The notes under the pieces: generated by a model
What the model was told of the DNA's origin: nothing
What the model saw: the letters and a program-made list of their open reading frames with translations, nothing else
The model's database searches: none
From: Homarus americanus
Lineage: Eukaryota > Arthropoda > Malacostraca > Decapoda > Nephropidae
Reading direction: 5' to 3'
Length of the DNA: 64,000 nt
Assembly (NCBI RefSeq): GCF_018991925.1
Contig: NW_024738608.1
Location: forward strand, 480,248 to 544,247
Program-made: the position numbers and the translations under genes
Shown: positions 1 to 12,959 of the stretch, in pieces
Layout: the number at the start of each line of letters is the position of its first letter
Numbering within the stretch: the stretch's first letter is position 1

Positions 1-430
1 AGAGGCAACTAGTAAAGTAAAAATGGAAAATAAAAAAATAATATACAGAAAAGGGAAGGAACCACGGAAGAGAGGAGAAGAAGACAAGGGGCAGGAAGAA
101 TGAAAATATAAAATATAAGAATAAAGGAAGAAAAGAAAAAGAAAAAAAGCACAGGAGGAGGAGGTCAATCTGGGGAGGGAGAGATAAGGCCCAAAATACG
201 ACGACGAGGAGAAGATGGAGGAGGAAGAGTAGGGAGAACAGAATGAGAAGGAAGGAGTGAAAAGGTAAAAGAAGAGAAAGGAGAGGAGCAGGAAGAAAAA
301 GAGAAAGCTGGAGAGGAGGAGGAAGAAATGAGGAAGAAGGGGGAAAGAAAGAGGAAGAGAAGGGAGGAGGAAAAGGAGATAGAGATAAGCCGGGAAACAT
401 CTTCATTGCTCTCTTAAAACCTTACCAGAT
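1..430. repeat. Purine-rich (GA) tract
   Basis: The + strand is almost entirely A and G, with irregular gga/gaa runs and few pyrimidines. No coding sequence is seen. It is low-complexity DNA of the kind that can form triplexes. Confidence 0.75.
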
Positions 431-496
431 GGGGTCCATGTGTATGTGTTTGTTTGTTCCTCCTCCTGCCTGCATCTGATGTGGCCTGCATCGCCT

Positions 497-690
497 GCTG
501 TGGTCTCCTGCTGCTGCTGTGGCCTGCTGCTGTTGCTGCTGTGGCCTGCTGCTGTTGCTGCTGTGGCCTGTTGCTGTTGCTGCTGTGGCCTGTTGCTGCT
601 GTTGCTGTTGTGGCCTGCTGCTGCTGTGCTGGCCTACAGCGTCTGTTCTACTGCTGCTGCTGTTGTTGTTGTGGCGTGTTGCTGCTACAG
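497..690. repeat. CTG/GTT triplet-rich tract
   Basis: Degenerate runs of gctgctgttgctgctgtgg, with a loose 15-18 bp periodicity built on tggcctgctgctg. All forward frames stay open for 100-230 codons, reading Leu/Cys/Val/Ala runs. That is a by-product of triplet composition, so I do not call a gene. Confidence 0.75.
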
Positions 691-692
691 CC

Positions 693-790
693 CTGTGCTG
701 TGTTGTCCTGTGCTGTGTTGTCCTGTGCTGTGTTGTCCTGTGCTGTGTTGTCCTGTGCTGTGTTGTCCTGTGCTGTGTTGTCCGGTGTTG
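693..790. repeat. 15-bp minisatellite
   Basis: About six head-to-tail copies of tgtgctgtgttgtcc, the last ones mutated (tccggtgttgtattg). It grows directly out of the upstream CTG-rich tract. The 15-bp unit keeps several frames open on both strands without implying coding. Confidence 0.85.
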
Positions 791-1325
791 TATTGTCCAG
801 CGCTGCCGCGTATTGTGTTATGTGCTGTGTTGCCATGTGTTGTGCTTTGCTGTTTTTTCTGTTGTATTACCGTATACTGTGTTGCAGTTGCTAGAACTGC
901 CATGATGCAGGAAGGTTGCTGTGTCTGTCTTGGAGTTTCTTTGCAGTGTTGTGTTGCGTTGTGGTTCCTGGACTGTTGCATTATTGTGTTGAGCTATATA
1001 GCAATGGGTCTTATTGCAACAGTTGTGACATTTCTAGTTTTGTCTAGTAGTTTCCTGAAGTTTGCAATGTTGTGTAGTATTGTGGCTCACTGTTGTGTTG
1101 CATTAAGCTATGATAGAGAGTTTTAGTGCAACTGTAGCACCATGTTGCAAAGTAATTTATTATAAATGTGGCGTTATTTTGCAATACTATTTAGTACAGG
1201 TACATTGAACAAGGTATAAATGTATATAATTACAGCTGTAGTTTTATTCTTAATTTCCAGGTTTTTATTAATTTGTAACATTCCGACTTATTTCCACTCG
1301 AGAATTAATATTTCAAACTGTGTGT
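791..1325. other. Decaying GTT-rich, then AT-rich spacer
   Basis: Degraded tgttgtg-type sequence fades into AT-rich unique DNA by about 1130. No gene or RNA signal is seen. Confidence 0.5.
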
Positions 1326-1335
1326 TACTAGTGTT

Positions 1336-1625
1336 CCTCCCCCTCCCCTCACCCGCTGTATCCCCTTCCCATCCCTCCCTTCACCCGCTGTTTCCCCAAC
1401 CCATCCCTCCCCTCACCCACTCTTTCCCATCCTTCCCCTCACCCGCAGTTTCTTCTCCCCACCTCTCCCCTCCCCATCCCTCCCCTCATTCGCTGTTTCC
1501 CCTCCCCATCCCTCCCCTCACTCGCTGTTTCCCCTCCCCATCCTTCCCCTCACTCACTGTTTCCCCTACCCACCCCCCCTCTTCTCCCCTGGTGTTTTAC
1601 CTCCCCCTTTTCCCTCCCTGTTGTT
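1336..1625. repeat. C-rich ~32-bp minisatellite
   Basis: The motif cgctgtttcccc recurs at about 1354, 1386, 1418, 1444, 1491, 1523 and 1555, each followed by ccatccctcccctcac. The period is near 32 bp with one shorter and one longer step. The strand is almost pure pyrimidine plus a few G. Confidence 0.75.
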
Positions 1626-1670
1626 GTTTTCCTCCCCTCCCTCTCCCCTCTCCCCGTCTCCCGCTATATT

Positions 1671-2780
1671 AGAGCTGCGTCGCTGTTGCTGTTATGGTGC
1701 TAAAATGCAATTAGTGTTTATTATCATCAAAGGTGTTAATGTTACGTCAGTGTTGTATGTCATTAATGATGGTGACTTCTTTACTACTACTCCTGTTCCT
1801 GCTGTGACTGTCACAACTATTACGATCGCTACTATTGATATTGTTACTATTTTTACTGCTGATACTATTAAAGCTACTCATAATACCGTTCTTACTATTA
1901 TTACTGACGCGCCTATTTCATTTTCTTCTATCCTACAAATACTATTCCTAATTCTTTTACAGGTAGCCCTGACATCGTTCTATGCACAGCTATTGTAATT
2001 GTCCTGCTAATTCTACTAGTACTGCTTCTGCTAGGCAGCCCTGAGAGCTAAGACCATCGCTACTTTGATGTTCATTTTCCAGATGTTGTTTGAGCTGCTG
2101 CGTAAAGCGTTGCTCTCAGTGGTACAAGAGGTCTGTTGTCCTTAATACGTTCAATGTTTGCAAGGAATACCGTTCCTGCTCTTGAGGGCGCTATTATATT
2201 CTTTTGGATGTTGCAAACTGTTCATGACGTGGCAGATGGGTAGTTTGTCTTGTGTTGCATCTAATTCTGTTACTCTAGCTGCTATGAGTCTTTTTGTCTT
2301 CCCCTTGATGCTGCAACTACCTGTTTTTGCTGATGTTGCAATTATCTCTGTTCTGCTGATGTTGCAACTTTCTCTTATAGTCTCTTCTTGAGATTTTTAT
2401 AATATTATGTAAGTTGTAGATGCTTCTCTTCCTTCATAAAAGTCAAAGGTCAGAGGTGATTAGTGTCACTTAAACGTCCAAAATTATAGCACGATTCTTG
2501 CATAAGTGTGATTTATCTCTTTAACGCGTAACACAGTGTGGCGGTGTGCCCTGGGGAGAGCTTCTGGGTCCCTCAGTGAATTATGTGGTGAAAGTAAGTT
2601 AGAACACAGATGACTGAATGTTTCGGCGTCCTAAGAAATTGAAGAACAAAGGAGTACATTTAGATCTTAAGAGCGAAAACAAGTTAGTGCATTAAGGGAA
2701 TAATTAAGATAATGAAGAATAATTACCTTGCTAAGTATAGAACACATACGATCAGTTTGGTAGGAAAGCGACTTTAATCA
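1671..2780. other. Triplet-like then unique AT-rich DNA
   Basis: Positions 1675-2400 are rich in gtt/act/att triplets with several gatgttgcaa echoes near 2206, 2330 and 2354. The rest is unique AT-rich DNA. A 125-codon frame at 1621-1998 reads Thr/Ile/Val-rich and is best explained by composition. No gene recognised. Confidence 0.5.
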
Positions 2781-2882
<102 letters not shown>

Positions 2883-2939
2883 GTTGTTTATTGACTGGTT
2901 GTACAGTATTTGTTTGTTTGTTCATTTCCGTGCCATAAC

Positions 2940-3140
2940 GTCCACCTATATGTTACTAACTCCTTATAGCGACCACCTTACCAAAATGGCCATCTACAGT
3001 ATATAATTATATCATGTTACTAACTCATTATAGAGGCCACCTCACTATAGCGTCCATCATACTCATATAAGTGCCTTCCTATAACGACTATCTAACCTAA
3101 CCTTACTACAACGACCTCCTGACTCTACTGACTCCTCTGT
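2940..3140. repeat. Degenerate tandem repeat (~65 bp)
   Basis: The phrase gttactaactccttatag near 2950 recurs as gttactaactcattatag near 3016. Further weaker echoes of tatagcgnccacc continue to about 3110. Only two clear copies are seen. Confidence 0.45.
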
Positions 3141-3480
3141 TACTAAGACTATCACTCTGTTACAGTTACTGCAGTATTATCATTCATACAGTAACGCCTT
3201 TCCTTTATTTTTTCATTTATTTTTGTTTAGTTTCCCTTTTGCCCTTTCCTTCTGCTGGCTCTCTCCCCGTTCTTTTTTTGCCCCTTGGTCTACTAGCTAA
3301 CAGGCTGGCTAGTAACTGAAGGGTAAACTAGCGAGTGGTGTGTGGTGTGTTGACGCTGCCGTGTGTGTTTGTGGTGGCGGTAGAGGACAACTCTATTTTC
3401 TGTACTGTCACGGAAAATGTAGAAGTATTTTTGCACTTTCGGTTTGGTGACTTTTACCTTCGTTCATCCTCTTGTTACAG
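3141..3480. other. Spacer, no gene seen
   Basis: Pyrimidine-rich and unique sequence leading into the GGT-rich block. Nothing recognisable. Confidence 0.4.
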
Positions 3481-3484
3481 TACT

Positions 3485-4030
3485 CCTGCTGGTGCTATTG
3501 CTAGTGAAGGTGCTGGTGGTGGTCCTAGTGCTGGTGGTCCTGGTGGTGGTGTTGATGCTGTTGCTACTGCTAGTGGTAGTGGTGGTATTCTACTGTTGAT
3601 GACACTGGTGGTGCTGGTGCTAATGGTGGTGATGGTGAGTGGTAGTACTTCAGCTGGTGGTGGTGCTGATGCTGATGCTACTGCTGTTGCTAGAGGTGGT
3701 GCTGGTGGTAGTACTTCAGCTGGTGGTGGTGCTGATGCTGATGCTACTGCTGCTGCTAGAGGTGGTGCTGGTGGTGATGGTGAGTGGCAGTACTTCAGCT
3801 GGTGGTGGTGCTGATACTACTGCTGCTGCTAGAGGTGGTGCTGGTGGTGATGGTGAGTGGCAGTACTTCAGCTGGTGGTGGTGCTGATGCTGATGCTACT
3901 GCTGCTGCTAGAGGTGGTGCTGGTGGTGATGGTGCTTCTGCTGGTGGTGGTGCTTCTGCTGCTACCATTGCTTGTGCTGGTGTTTCTGCAACTCCTGGTG
4001 CTTCTTCTGCTGTGCTTCACTTTTTTTAAT
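3485..4030. repeat. GGT/GCT triplet tract with 63-78 bp minisatellite
   Basis: Between about 3646 and 3940 a unit starting agtacttcagctggtgg and passing through gctagaggtggtgctgg is repeated four times, with starts near 3646, 3709, 3787 and 3862. Copies differ by loss of gatgctgat blocks or gain of gatggtgagtgg. All length changes seen are multiples of three, giving Gly/Ala or Leu/Val open frames. No stop-delimited gene structure supports coding. Confidence 0.8.
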
Positions 4031-4480
4031 AACTGCTGATCCTGTTGGTGGTTCTTCTGTTTCTGTTGCGTCTCCTGTTGCCTTTGTTGCTTTTAACTGT
4101 TGTTGTTGTTGTTACTGTTGGATTCCCATCATTGGTGGCTCTGCTGCTGCTGCTCCAACTTTTGCTGCTGTTAATAACGTTATTGTTACCGTTTCAACCT
4201 GTTATTGCTGCTGTGATAACGCTCTTTATTGGTGTGGGCCATAGTGCTGTTGATTCTGTTGTTGCAGCTACTCATGTTGTCCCGTTTCTGCCGTTACTGT
4301 TCTTGTTAACGGTACACTTCGCTGTATTAACTATCTCCGTTGTTGTATTCTTCTCTGTTCCAAACTCATTCGTTAGAGTTTATTTTAAATTACTTTCCTT
4401 TCGCTGTTATCCACTTCACCCTGTTCGTCGCTGCTGTACCTGGTGTCGCTCCTATAACTACTGAGCTCCTGCCGCTGTCC
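4031..4480. other. GTT/GCT-rich triplet DNA
   Basis: Continues the triplet character (ctgttgttgttgtt near 4098) and fades out by 4470. No gene recognised. Confidence 0.5.
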
Positions 4481-4830
4481 CTACCAACTTGCCAACCACT
4501 ATCACCTGCCAACCAACCACTACCACATGCCAACCAAACCCTGCAGTTCTTAACAACTTACTAAGCCCCTACTAACCAACCTACCACTACTCTGCTATCC
4601 CTACCAACCTACCACCAACCTTTGCTAACCAATCTACCATCAACCTACCACCATTCTACTGTACTTACCAAACTACCACCCACTAAAATCTACCACCAAC
4701 CCTTGCCAACCAACCTACCATCACCTTGCTGTCCCTACCGCCTACCTACCAACCCCTCATCTACCACCTACCACCCCCCTGCTGTCCCTACCACCCCACT
4801 GCCTCACTTACCCCGTTACCACCAGGAGGG
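4481..4830. repeat. Degenerate CTACCAACC repeat
   Basis: Loose repeats of accaacctaccac and ccctaccaac with variable spacing. The strand is nearly G-free. Confidence 0.7.
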
Positions 4831-5001
4831 GGAGCGGCTGTGTGTTTGTTTACAGTGAGGGTGAGGGAACTTGGTGTTAGGGAAGAGTTTCCATTCCCTC
4901 TACACCATTTTTACAGCCCACCTGAATAATTTCCTTTGGCAGCCGAACAGACTTTTCCAGGGCGGTTACTGCTACTTAATGCTGTTGCGGACGGTGGTGG
5001 T

Positions 5002-5283
5002 GCTACTGCTACTGTTGCTACGTCTGTTGATACTACTGCTGGTGTTTTACTGCTGTTGTTACTTTTACTACTGTTGCTGATACTGGCCTCTTGTTGCTAC
5101 TGCTACTGTTGCTACGTCTGTTGATACTACTGCTGGTGTTTTACTGGTGTTGTTACTTTTACTACTGTTGCTGATACTGGCCTCTTGTTGCTACTGCTAC
5201 TGTTGCTACGTCTGTTGATACTACTGCTGGTGTTTTACTGGTGTTGTTACTTTTACTACTGTTGCTGATACTGTCCTCTTGTT
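5002..5283. repeat. 94-bp minisatellite, 3 copies
   Basis: The segment beginning gctactgctactgttgct starts at 5002, 5096 and 5190, and a partial fourth copy starts at 5284. The spacing is exactly 94 bp. Copies differ by very few bases (for example ttactgctg against ttactggtg). The unit is itself made of act/gct/gtt triplets. Confidence 0.92.
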
Positions 5284-5512
5284 GCTACTGCTACTGGTCC
5301 TTCTACTGCCACTACTGCTGGCCTGTGTTTACTACCGTCACTGCTACGGTAGGTGGACTTGGACTGGCTATCTGAGCTTTTATATTGTTTGTATGGTCGT
5401 GTTTTATCCCCCTATTGTATGCTGGCTGTGTGTCTGTGTGTGTTTCTCTCTTTTTTTCTGTCTGTGTCTCGTTTTCCAGCTGTGTGTCTGTTGATTGTGT
5501 GACTGTCTGTAG

Positions 5513-5513
<1 letters not shown>

Positions 5514-5574
<61 letters not shown>
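5514..5574. repeat. (TG)30 microsatellite
   Basis: A perfect TG run of about 61 bp, followed by tttctttttctgtctttgtctg. Confidence 0.97.
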
Positions 5575-5576
<2 letters not shown>

Positions 5577-5652
5577 CTTTTTCTGTCTTTGTCTGTCTAT
5601 CTGTCTCTCATTTCTTACTCTCTGTGCCTTGTCTGCCCCTTTCTCTGATTGC

Positions 5653-5686
<34 letters not shown>
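5653..5686. repeat. (ATCT)8 microsatellite
   Basis: A perfect tetranucleotide run in a pyrimidine-rich flank. Confidence 0.95.
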
Positions 5687-5689
5687 TTG

Positions 5690-6720
5690 TCTGTCTCTCT
5701 ATCTCACCAATACACTATTCACCACACTTTCATCCCCAAACTTTTCACTCCGCTTCACTCTCGCTCATTAAAGACGAATTTATTATCGCGTGACTGTACA
5801 GCCGTCTGTTCGCCTCATTATGAAAGACATTTTTTTATACACTGGACTTATCGACACTCACGCCTTCTACTGCTCACCAATGGACCAATGAAACACGTAC
5901 TTAGTGTCTCAAAAAATGTATACACACTGACTTACAAGCTTTCGTGAGGATCGTGTTAATGTTTGTATCGTAATAACAACATTGTCCTATGTCCTCACTT
6001 GTAGGAGACGTGGCTTAACAACACGTGGGGGACAATGTTGTTACTGTAGTACTAAATATTCACTCAATCGATCACCACCAAAGTCTATAGAGAAGAAGAA
6101 AACTAAATTTATTGAAAGTAAATTTAACCCGAACCGAACCTTATCTAACCAAACTGTATTCAGGTAATTTTATATCCATTCAACCGAGCGAACGTCAGCC
6201 AGTGCTGTACGGGCAATTAGATGACCTTATGTAATCTGTCTGTTTACGTATTATATTGCTAAAAAAAATAGTTTGTACAAATTTACCTGGAGTATCTTCA
6301 ATCGTATCTCAGTGATTAATACCTTTCTACACCTACCACCTGTATGCTCCCTTAATTGGTGTTATTCTCCCCATATAATTGTACGTACATCCAGGTCGCC
6401 ACCAGGGTGTATAACAGTAAAGACTATTGAAGTTAATAAGGGATAGTAATTTATCTGTTTAAATGTCTTAGAGAGGGATTTTAGAATAGGATAAAGGATT
6501 GGATACTTTTCGTTTAAGGTGTTATAGGATTGAATAGCGGGATTACCTGAACACTTAACTGAACACAAACATGGCGGCTGTAATATGGTTAACTGATTCG
6601 TTATTATTGCCAATTTACGGACAAAAATACGCGTGAGAATCTTTGATTGTCCTGACAGTTCACATGTAAATTAAATTCTGGTAAGTGATTGTACTTTATC
6701 TCAAGTCCTTCGGATACACA
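5690..6720. other. Unique AT-rich DNA, no gene seen
   Basis: No frame resembles a known protein. The one structural item is a 13-bp inverted repeat: aacaacattgtcc at 5975-5987 and ggacaatgttgtt at 6030-6042, with a 42-bp spacer. Confidence 0.5.
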
Positions 6721-6721
6721 T

Positions 6722-6945
6722 CTTGTACGTGAATAAACCCCTGTACGTGGTCATGGCCCTTTAAGACCTAATTATCTTGTACGTGAATAAACCCCTGTAC
6801 GTAGTCATGGTGCATATAAGACATAATTAACTTGTACGTGAATAAGCCCCTGTACGTAATCATGATGCATATAAGACATAATTAACTTGTACGTGAATAA
6901 GCCCCTGTACGTAATCGTGATCTCTCTCAAGTCCTTTATAAGACA
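6722..6945. repeat. 55-bp tandem repeat, ~4 copies
   Basis: cttgtacgtgaataa starts at 6722, 6776, 6831 and 6886, so the period is 54-55 bp. Each copy has a second palindromic GTACGT core at cccctgtacgt. The last copy diverges after about 6920 (tctctcaagtcctt), a string that also occurs just upstream near 6698. Confidence 0.93.
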
Positions 6946-7197
6946 CAAGACATACATTAGGACAGACATCACAGGACCACCCACACAAGAGACCGTAATA
7001 CCATGCATTTTATTCGTGCCTTTAGCTGGCCTTTCCTGTCTCTTTTTTTTCTGACGTATTGGATCCTTACATGACCAGAGCCGCGTAGGAGAGCCAAGGA
7101 GAAGGATATCATTACAGAGGACACAGGGGCAGGACCCGAAATTTCTGTGGGGAGGTAGGTTAAATGTGGAGTGTTCTCTTGTGAGGTCCTTCGAGAT

Positions 7198-7255
7198 GTG
7201 TGTATGTATGTATGTATGTATGTATGTATGTATGTATGTATGTATGTATGTATGT
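7198..7255. repeat. (GTAT)14 microsatellite
   Basis: A perfect tetranucleotide run of about 57 bp. Confidence 0.96.
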
Positions 7256-8451
<1,196 letters not shown>

Positions 8452-8596
8452 GTGTGTGTGCGCGCTTACCAATCGCAAACTACTTTAAACAGATGCAGGC
8501 AGGTAACCTCAATGAAACATGAAATCAAACGTCGTGGGTTATTTCGTATATTTACGTCTTCAGGTGAACAAACACAAGTGTCTTCACTTGTGTCTC

Positions 8597-9039
<443 letters not shown>

Positions 9040-9182
9040 TGGGCAATGTGGTTACAACACACTGACTACTAAGCCTCCAGTACACAAGAAAGTGTGATCA
9101 TCACTGTACCCTAACTGTAAAGCCAGGTACCCATTTACAGCTGGGTGGACTTTGGGCAGAAGTGCGAACTAGCAACTCTTAG

Positions 9183-9186
<4 letters not shown>
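9040..9186 (-). mobile_element. Diverged tRNA-derived SINE copy
   Basis: On the minus strand the sequence reads a tRNA-like stretch with ctagttcgcacttc (a box-B-like GTTCG) followed by ccacccagctgtaaatgg and ggtacctggc. The same body string follows the tRNA-like head at 57752 on the plus strand. The part near 9081-9115 (cagtacacaa, then tcactgtac) is shared with the copy at 11.15-11.26 kb. Ends are not sharply defined. Confidence 0.55.

Positions 9187-9245
<59 letters not shown>
9187..9245. repeat. (CA)29 microsatellite
   Basis: A perfect run abutting the tRNA-like end of the SINE copy. Confidence 0.96.
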
Positions 9246-9246
<1 letters not shown>

Positions 9247-9429
9247 CATACATCACTATTCACAAGTCGCTATATCATACACATTTTATTATACACACGT
9301 CATCATACAATATATCCGCCATTGCACCGTACACCCGTCACTATACCCCCCCTGTAATAGTCCGTTATGGCCCCGCACTATAAAAATGACAGTACAGGAA
9401 ATCCATTAGTGTCGGCCCCTTGGAACTGT

Positions 9430-10600
9430 TACATTGGCGTCCGTCACACTAGGAACTTTGCGTCACAGGCTAAGTATGGTGTTGGGGGGGGGGTCGAGGT
9501 GAGTGTGACGCAGTAGGACGTTATGAGGCGTCACAGATTAAGTGTGACGCAGAGATGACCTTTAGGGCGTCACATGGTAAGCCAGATGTAGTGAGGGCTT
9601 TGAGGCGTCACATTGCTGGTGTGATACAAACGAAGGATGTTACACACCAAATTTCTGCGTTATGTGAAAGGATATGTGGCGAGTCATAAGAAAATATACC
9701 TTTGTAGGGATTAAGAGGCGTCACAGCTGAGGGGACCACACTTTGTCACTGGGCTTGTGTGACGTCGTGAGGGGATCACAATACATCACAGAACAGATGT
9801 GACGCAACAGAGAACAAAGGAACGCCAAGATGCAAGAGTGAAGCCGAGAGTAAACACACCGGGAGCCATGTATGACGCCTCAGTGTGACGCTTCGGTGGT
9901 GAAAACAGTCATCGTGTAACGACCACTCGACTTAGCTTGTCACACTGTCATAGCGTGACCGTGACATCAGGAAACGTGATAAATTCAACCCTCCAGTAAC
10001 ATGGTGATAATGTTACACATAACACAGTGAATAACAAACACGGCGTCACGCACTACAGAGAAAGCTAGACACGATAGACACGTTGTCACGCACCTGTTGT
10101 AACACAGCAATGTGACATACACAAGTGCCAGGCACGTCACCGGATATAACAGACAGGGCGTTATGCATTTCATATAACACTTGACGTGGCAAAAACAGCG
10201 TCACGCACTTCACTCAACGATTGACATGACAGAAATGTCGTCATGCACTTCATGCAATACCGAGTATGACAATACATTGCGTCATGCAGTTCATGTAATA
10301 TCGCTCATGATAGGCCCGGTACATAACACTCACTGTAAAAGTATACTTCTGCTGCTATACGATGCATGGCAGACTTTACGACGCTCGCCTTTTACAACAT
10401 CGTGCTCGGTATGAAAGGAGTCATGCACTTCATATAACCTACATCACACACCCACACTCACTACTTCAGGCAGCCCGGTGCATGTCAGAGAGCCGTGTCA
10501 CACTTAATTAGCCATGCATATCTTGCCTAACATATCATCAAACATAACAGCAGTGCGTCATGCAGTTAATTACTACAGCGTTACTCACCAAACATGATAT
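9430..10600. repeat. Degenerate ~40-bp GCGTCAC array
   Basis: The core gcgtcac and its complement gtgacgc recur throughout. Starts include 9528, 9567 and 9605 (steps 39 and 38), then 10043, 10084, 10158, 10199, 10239 and 10279 (steps near 40). In the left part a unit carries both orientations: gcgtcaca at 9528-9535 and tgtgacgc at 9543-9550 form an 8-bp hairpin with a 7-base loop. In the right part the core is followed by gcacttcatnnaa and the second half reads as tgacatgac. The copies are old and only about half conserved. I see no coding frame. Confidence 0.75.
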
Positions 10601-11029
10601 TTAACGTTTCATGTGACCAATTAAAATAACACATGCCGAACACGGTGTTCTCCAGCCGCTATAATCCCATGTAAAACAGCTACGGCGTCATGAATATAAT
10701 CCTTACCAATTATCACGAATTATTGATTTAATCCCACGGCCCTGCTGATGCATGGCGGGATTCGTGGAATATTAGTCATTAACCTGTAGTTTTCCCGGTA
10801 CAGCGACACACATGGTTAGGTTTATTCCTCCTAGAAGCTAAATGTAACATATAGGTAAAGTTAGTCCTTTTGGTGAGGATACGAGTACGAGGATACTAAA
10901 TAATAAATGTTGTCTTTCGTGTTGGAGGTGTAGATGGTGTCCCCAGCACAACAACTACAGCTAATGGACGACTCGCTAACTGCACTGGGTACCATTACCC
11001 CAGAACACGATCTGTAAATCGATTAACTA
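10601..11029. other. Unique DNA, no gene seen
   Basis: AT-rich, with a few remnants of the tgcgtcatg core at the left edge. Confidence 0.4.
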
Positions 11030-11130
11030 AACAGGTTCCCAATTACTGCTGGTTAGACAGAGACAAATGACGTAGAGAAACTTACCCATAGTTTCACTCT
11101 GCCCATTACACCACAAGTCAACACACAAGA
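11030..11130 (-). mobile_element. SINE-like fragment
   Basis: On the plus strand it reads aacaggttcccaattactgc, then tggttagacagagacaaatg, then cttacccatagtttcac. This resembles the minus strand of a common crustacean tRNA-derived SINE body (GGTNCCCATTNACTGCTG, GACAGAGG, CTTGCCCAT). The resemblance is from memory of that family's general form. No intact box A or B is left. Confidence 0.4.
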
Positions 11131-11262
11131 CACTACCCCTTTAATCAGTACACAAAGAGACAGTGAGATTGTCACTGTACTTGACTGTATTCCTCACCTC
11201 AACTGTAAAATTAGATGCCTATTCACAGCTGGAAGGGCATGAACAAGCAACTCTTAGGACGG
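11131..11262 (-). mobile_element. Diverged SINE copy
   Basis: Homologous to the 9040-9186 copy: cagtacacaaagagacag and tcactgtac are followed by aactgtaaaattagatgc, a mutated form of the tgtaaagccaggtaccc segment, then cacagctgg and caagcaactcttag. The last 12 bases, caactcttagga, are near-identical between the two copies. Confidence 0.5.
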
Positions 11263-11587
11263 ATGATGCATGTTAATGACAGAAAATTTTCAGAAAAACA
11301 AACCGCAAGAAACACAGATCACAAAACACAGAAGTAATTAGTAAGAAAAACATCAACAATAGCAGTATTCGTAGAACATTATATAAGTCACAATAAGTTA
11401 AATATTAACTAAATAAAATATTAAACGGTAAAGAGAAAATGAAGATGAGAAAAGAGAATGGGGAAAATATGACAAGATTTGATTATTAAAGAAGATGGAG
11501 GAATACACAACACCACCTGGCCTTGAGTTCTGGAGTTAGATACTACATAGGTAATTAGATGTTGCCTGTGTAAAGAATATTTACCTT

Positions 11588-11590
<3 letters not shown>
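11263..11590. other. Unique AT-rich DNA
   Basis: No gene or repeat recognised. Confidence 0.4.

Positions 11591-11663
<73 letters not shown>
11591..11663. repeat. (CA)36 microsatellite
   Basis: A perfect dinucleotide run. Confidence 0.97.
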
Positions 11664-11944
11664 GCAGCCGTGTGTCAAACAGTATTAAACTTTCTTATAC
11701 TGTAAGCTCCCTTGTTACCTCGCACCGTCATCGAATTTCAAACACAAACATAAGAAATCTCTTGACTTTTCCTCCACAGAGCAAGATAAGTTTACGAGTG
11801 TCCACCAAGAAGACGACCCGGGGATACTGTGTTCCTCTTACTCTTATCACGAGCACAGGAGGTTGTTGTTAGAGAAGGGACACTAAGATTAAGGTAGGTG
11901 GGAGTCCAGGTGCACACTCATAGTTAGTCTTATTCTTGTCTTTT

Positions 11945-12175
11945 TTTATTCGGCAATTTTATGTCAGTTTAATATACCACAATATTCATTATAGGTACAG
12001 ACACAATAACAGGAACTACAGGTGCTTTAGTTTAATTACTAATCCTGAAATCATTACACTACAGGTACAGAAACATGAGCAGGTATAAGTAATTCATTTT
12101 GTTTTGATTAATACTCAAAGTAATTATAATACAGGTGTACAAACACAAGAACAGGTAATTTCGCCCCATTCCGTA
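11945..12175. repeat. Diverged 70-bp tandem repeat, 3 copies
   Basis: ataggtacagacacaa at 11991, acaggtacagaaacat at 12061 and acaggtgtacaaacac at 12131 are exactly 70 bp apart, each followed by a caggta or caggaa phrase about 20 bp later. The copies are old. Confidence 0.6.
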
Positions 12176-12955
12176 TTTTAGAAACAACAACCAACGCATT
12201 CATACAAATACGATCTCAGGTACATTAAAAAACAAGACCTTAATCAAGATCAATGTACTTAATTACGAAGAGCAGAGGCAGAAACTTAATTCACCCGCGT
12301 TAATATTTCCTGGTGTAGAGTGTTCGTCCTCCTCACTCGAGTAAGCCACAACTGCTAGATTATTAAAGTTTAGCAGGAAAAATGTTTAAGCCTCTTCCAG
12401 GAGCGCGTTAACTTTATAGCAAAGTCTGCTATCTTTAATGCTGAATAATTCCCCAGTGCTTCGAGCGACAAACTATTCTTACTGCAGAGTCTAGCCACTG
12501 TTGTTACTCCAGTAGGTAAAATATATTCAGTTCAGAAGTGATATAGACCATTGAATTAAAAGTGTGTATGGTTACATCTCGTAAAACCGTTCATAATATT
12601 AAAATGTCTTCAAGAACCGAGAAAAACAAACATATTTAACGCATGAGAGTAAATTCTTCTTCTTAGTCTGACACTAAAAGCTTTTCTGCCACCGTGGAGG
12701 AAAATCATGTAATAATCAGTTAAAATAGTTCCAGAATAATCTGCAGAGGTTTTGACACATTTTACGTGAGACAAAATATAATGAATTTCATATTTTCTTA
12801 CATCAAGTTTTAAAAAGTGATAAGACTCCAGGACAGGTGAGATTCCTTCGCTTGTTCTGAAAAAAGTGCATGGACTGAACTTTCTTGTGTTGTGTCCAAA
12901 CTCTTCACACTATCTCTTGACACTTCAGTCTTCTCTTCTTCATATAAAAAGAAGC
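12176..12955. other. Unique AT-rich DNA
   Basis: No gene or repeat recognised. Confidence 0.4.
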
Positions 12956-12959
12956 CAAC

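Noticed and set aside
440..1126. 228-codon Cys/Leu-rich frame resembling a cysteine-rich secreted protein
   Set aside because: Cys and Leu come from tgc/ctg triplets and the 15-bp repeat. Overlapping frames in the other phases are also open, and there is no cysteine spacing pattern outside the repeat.
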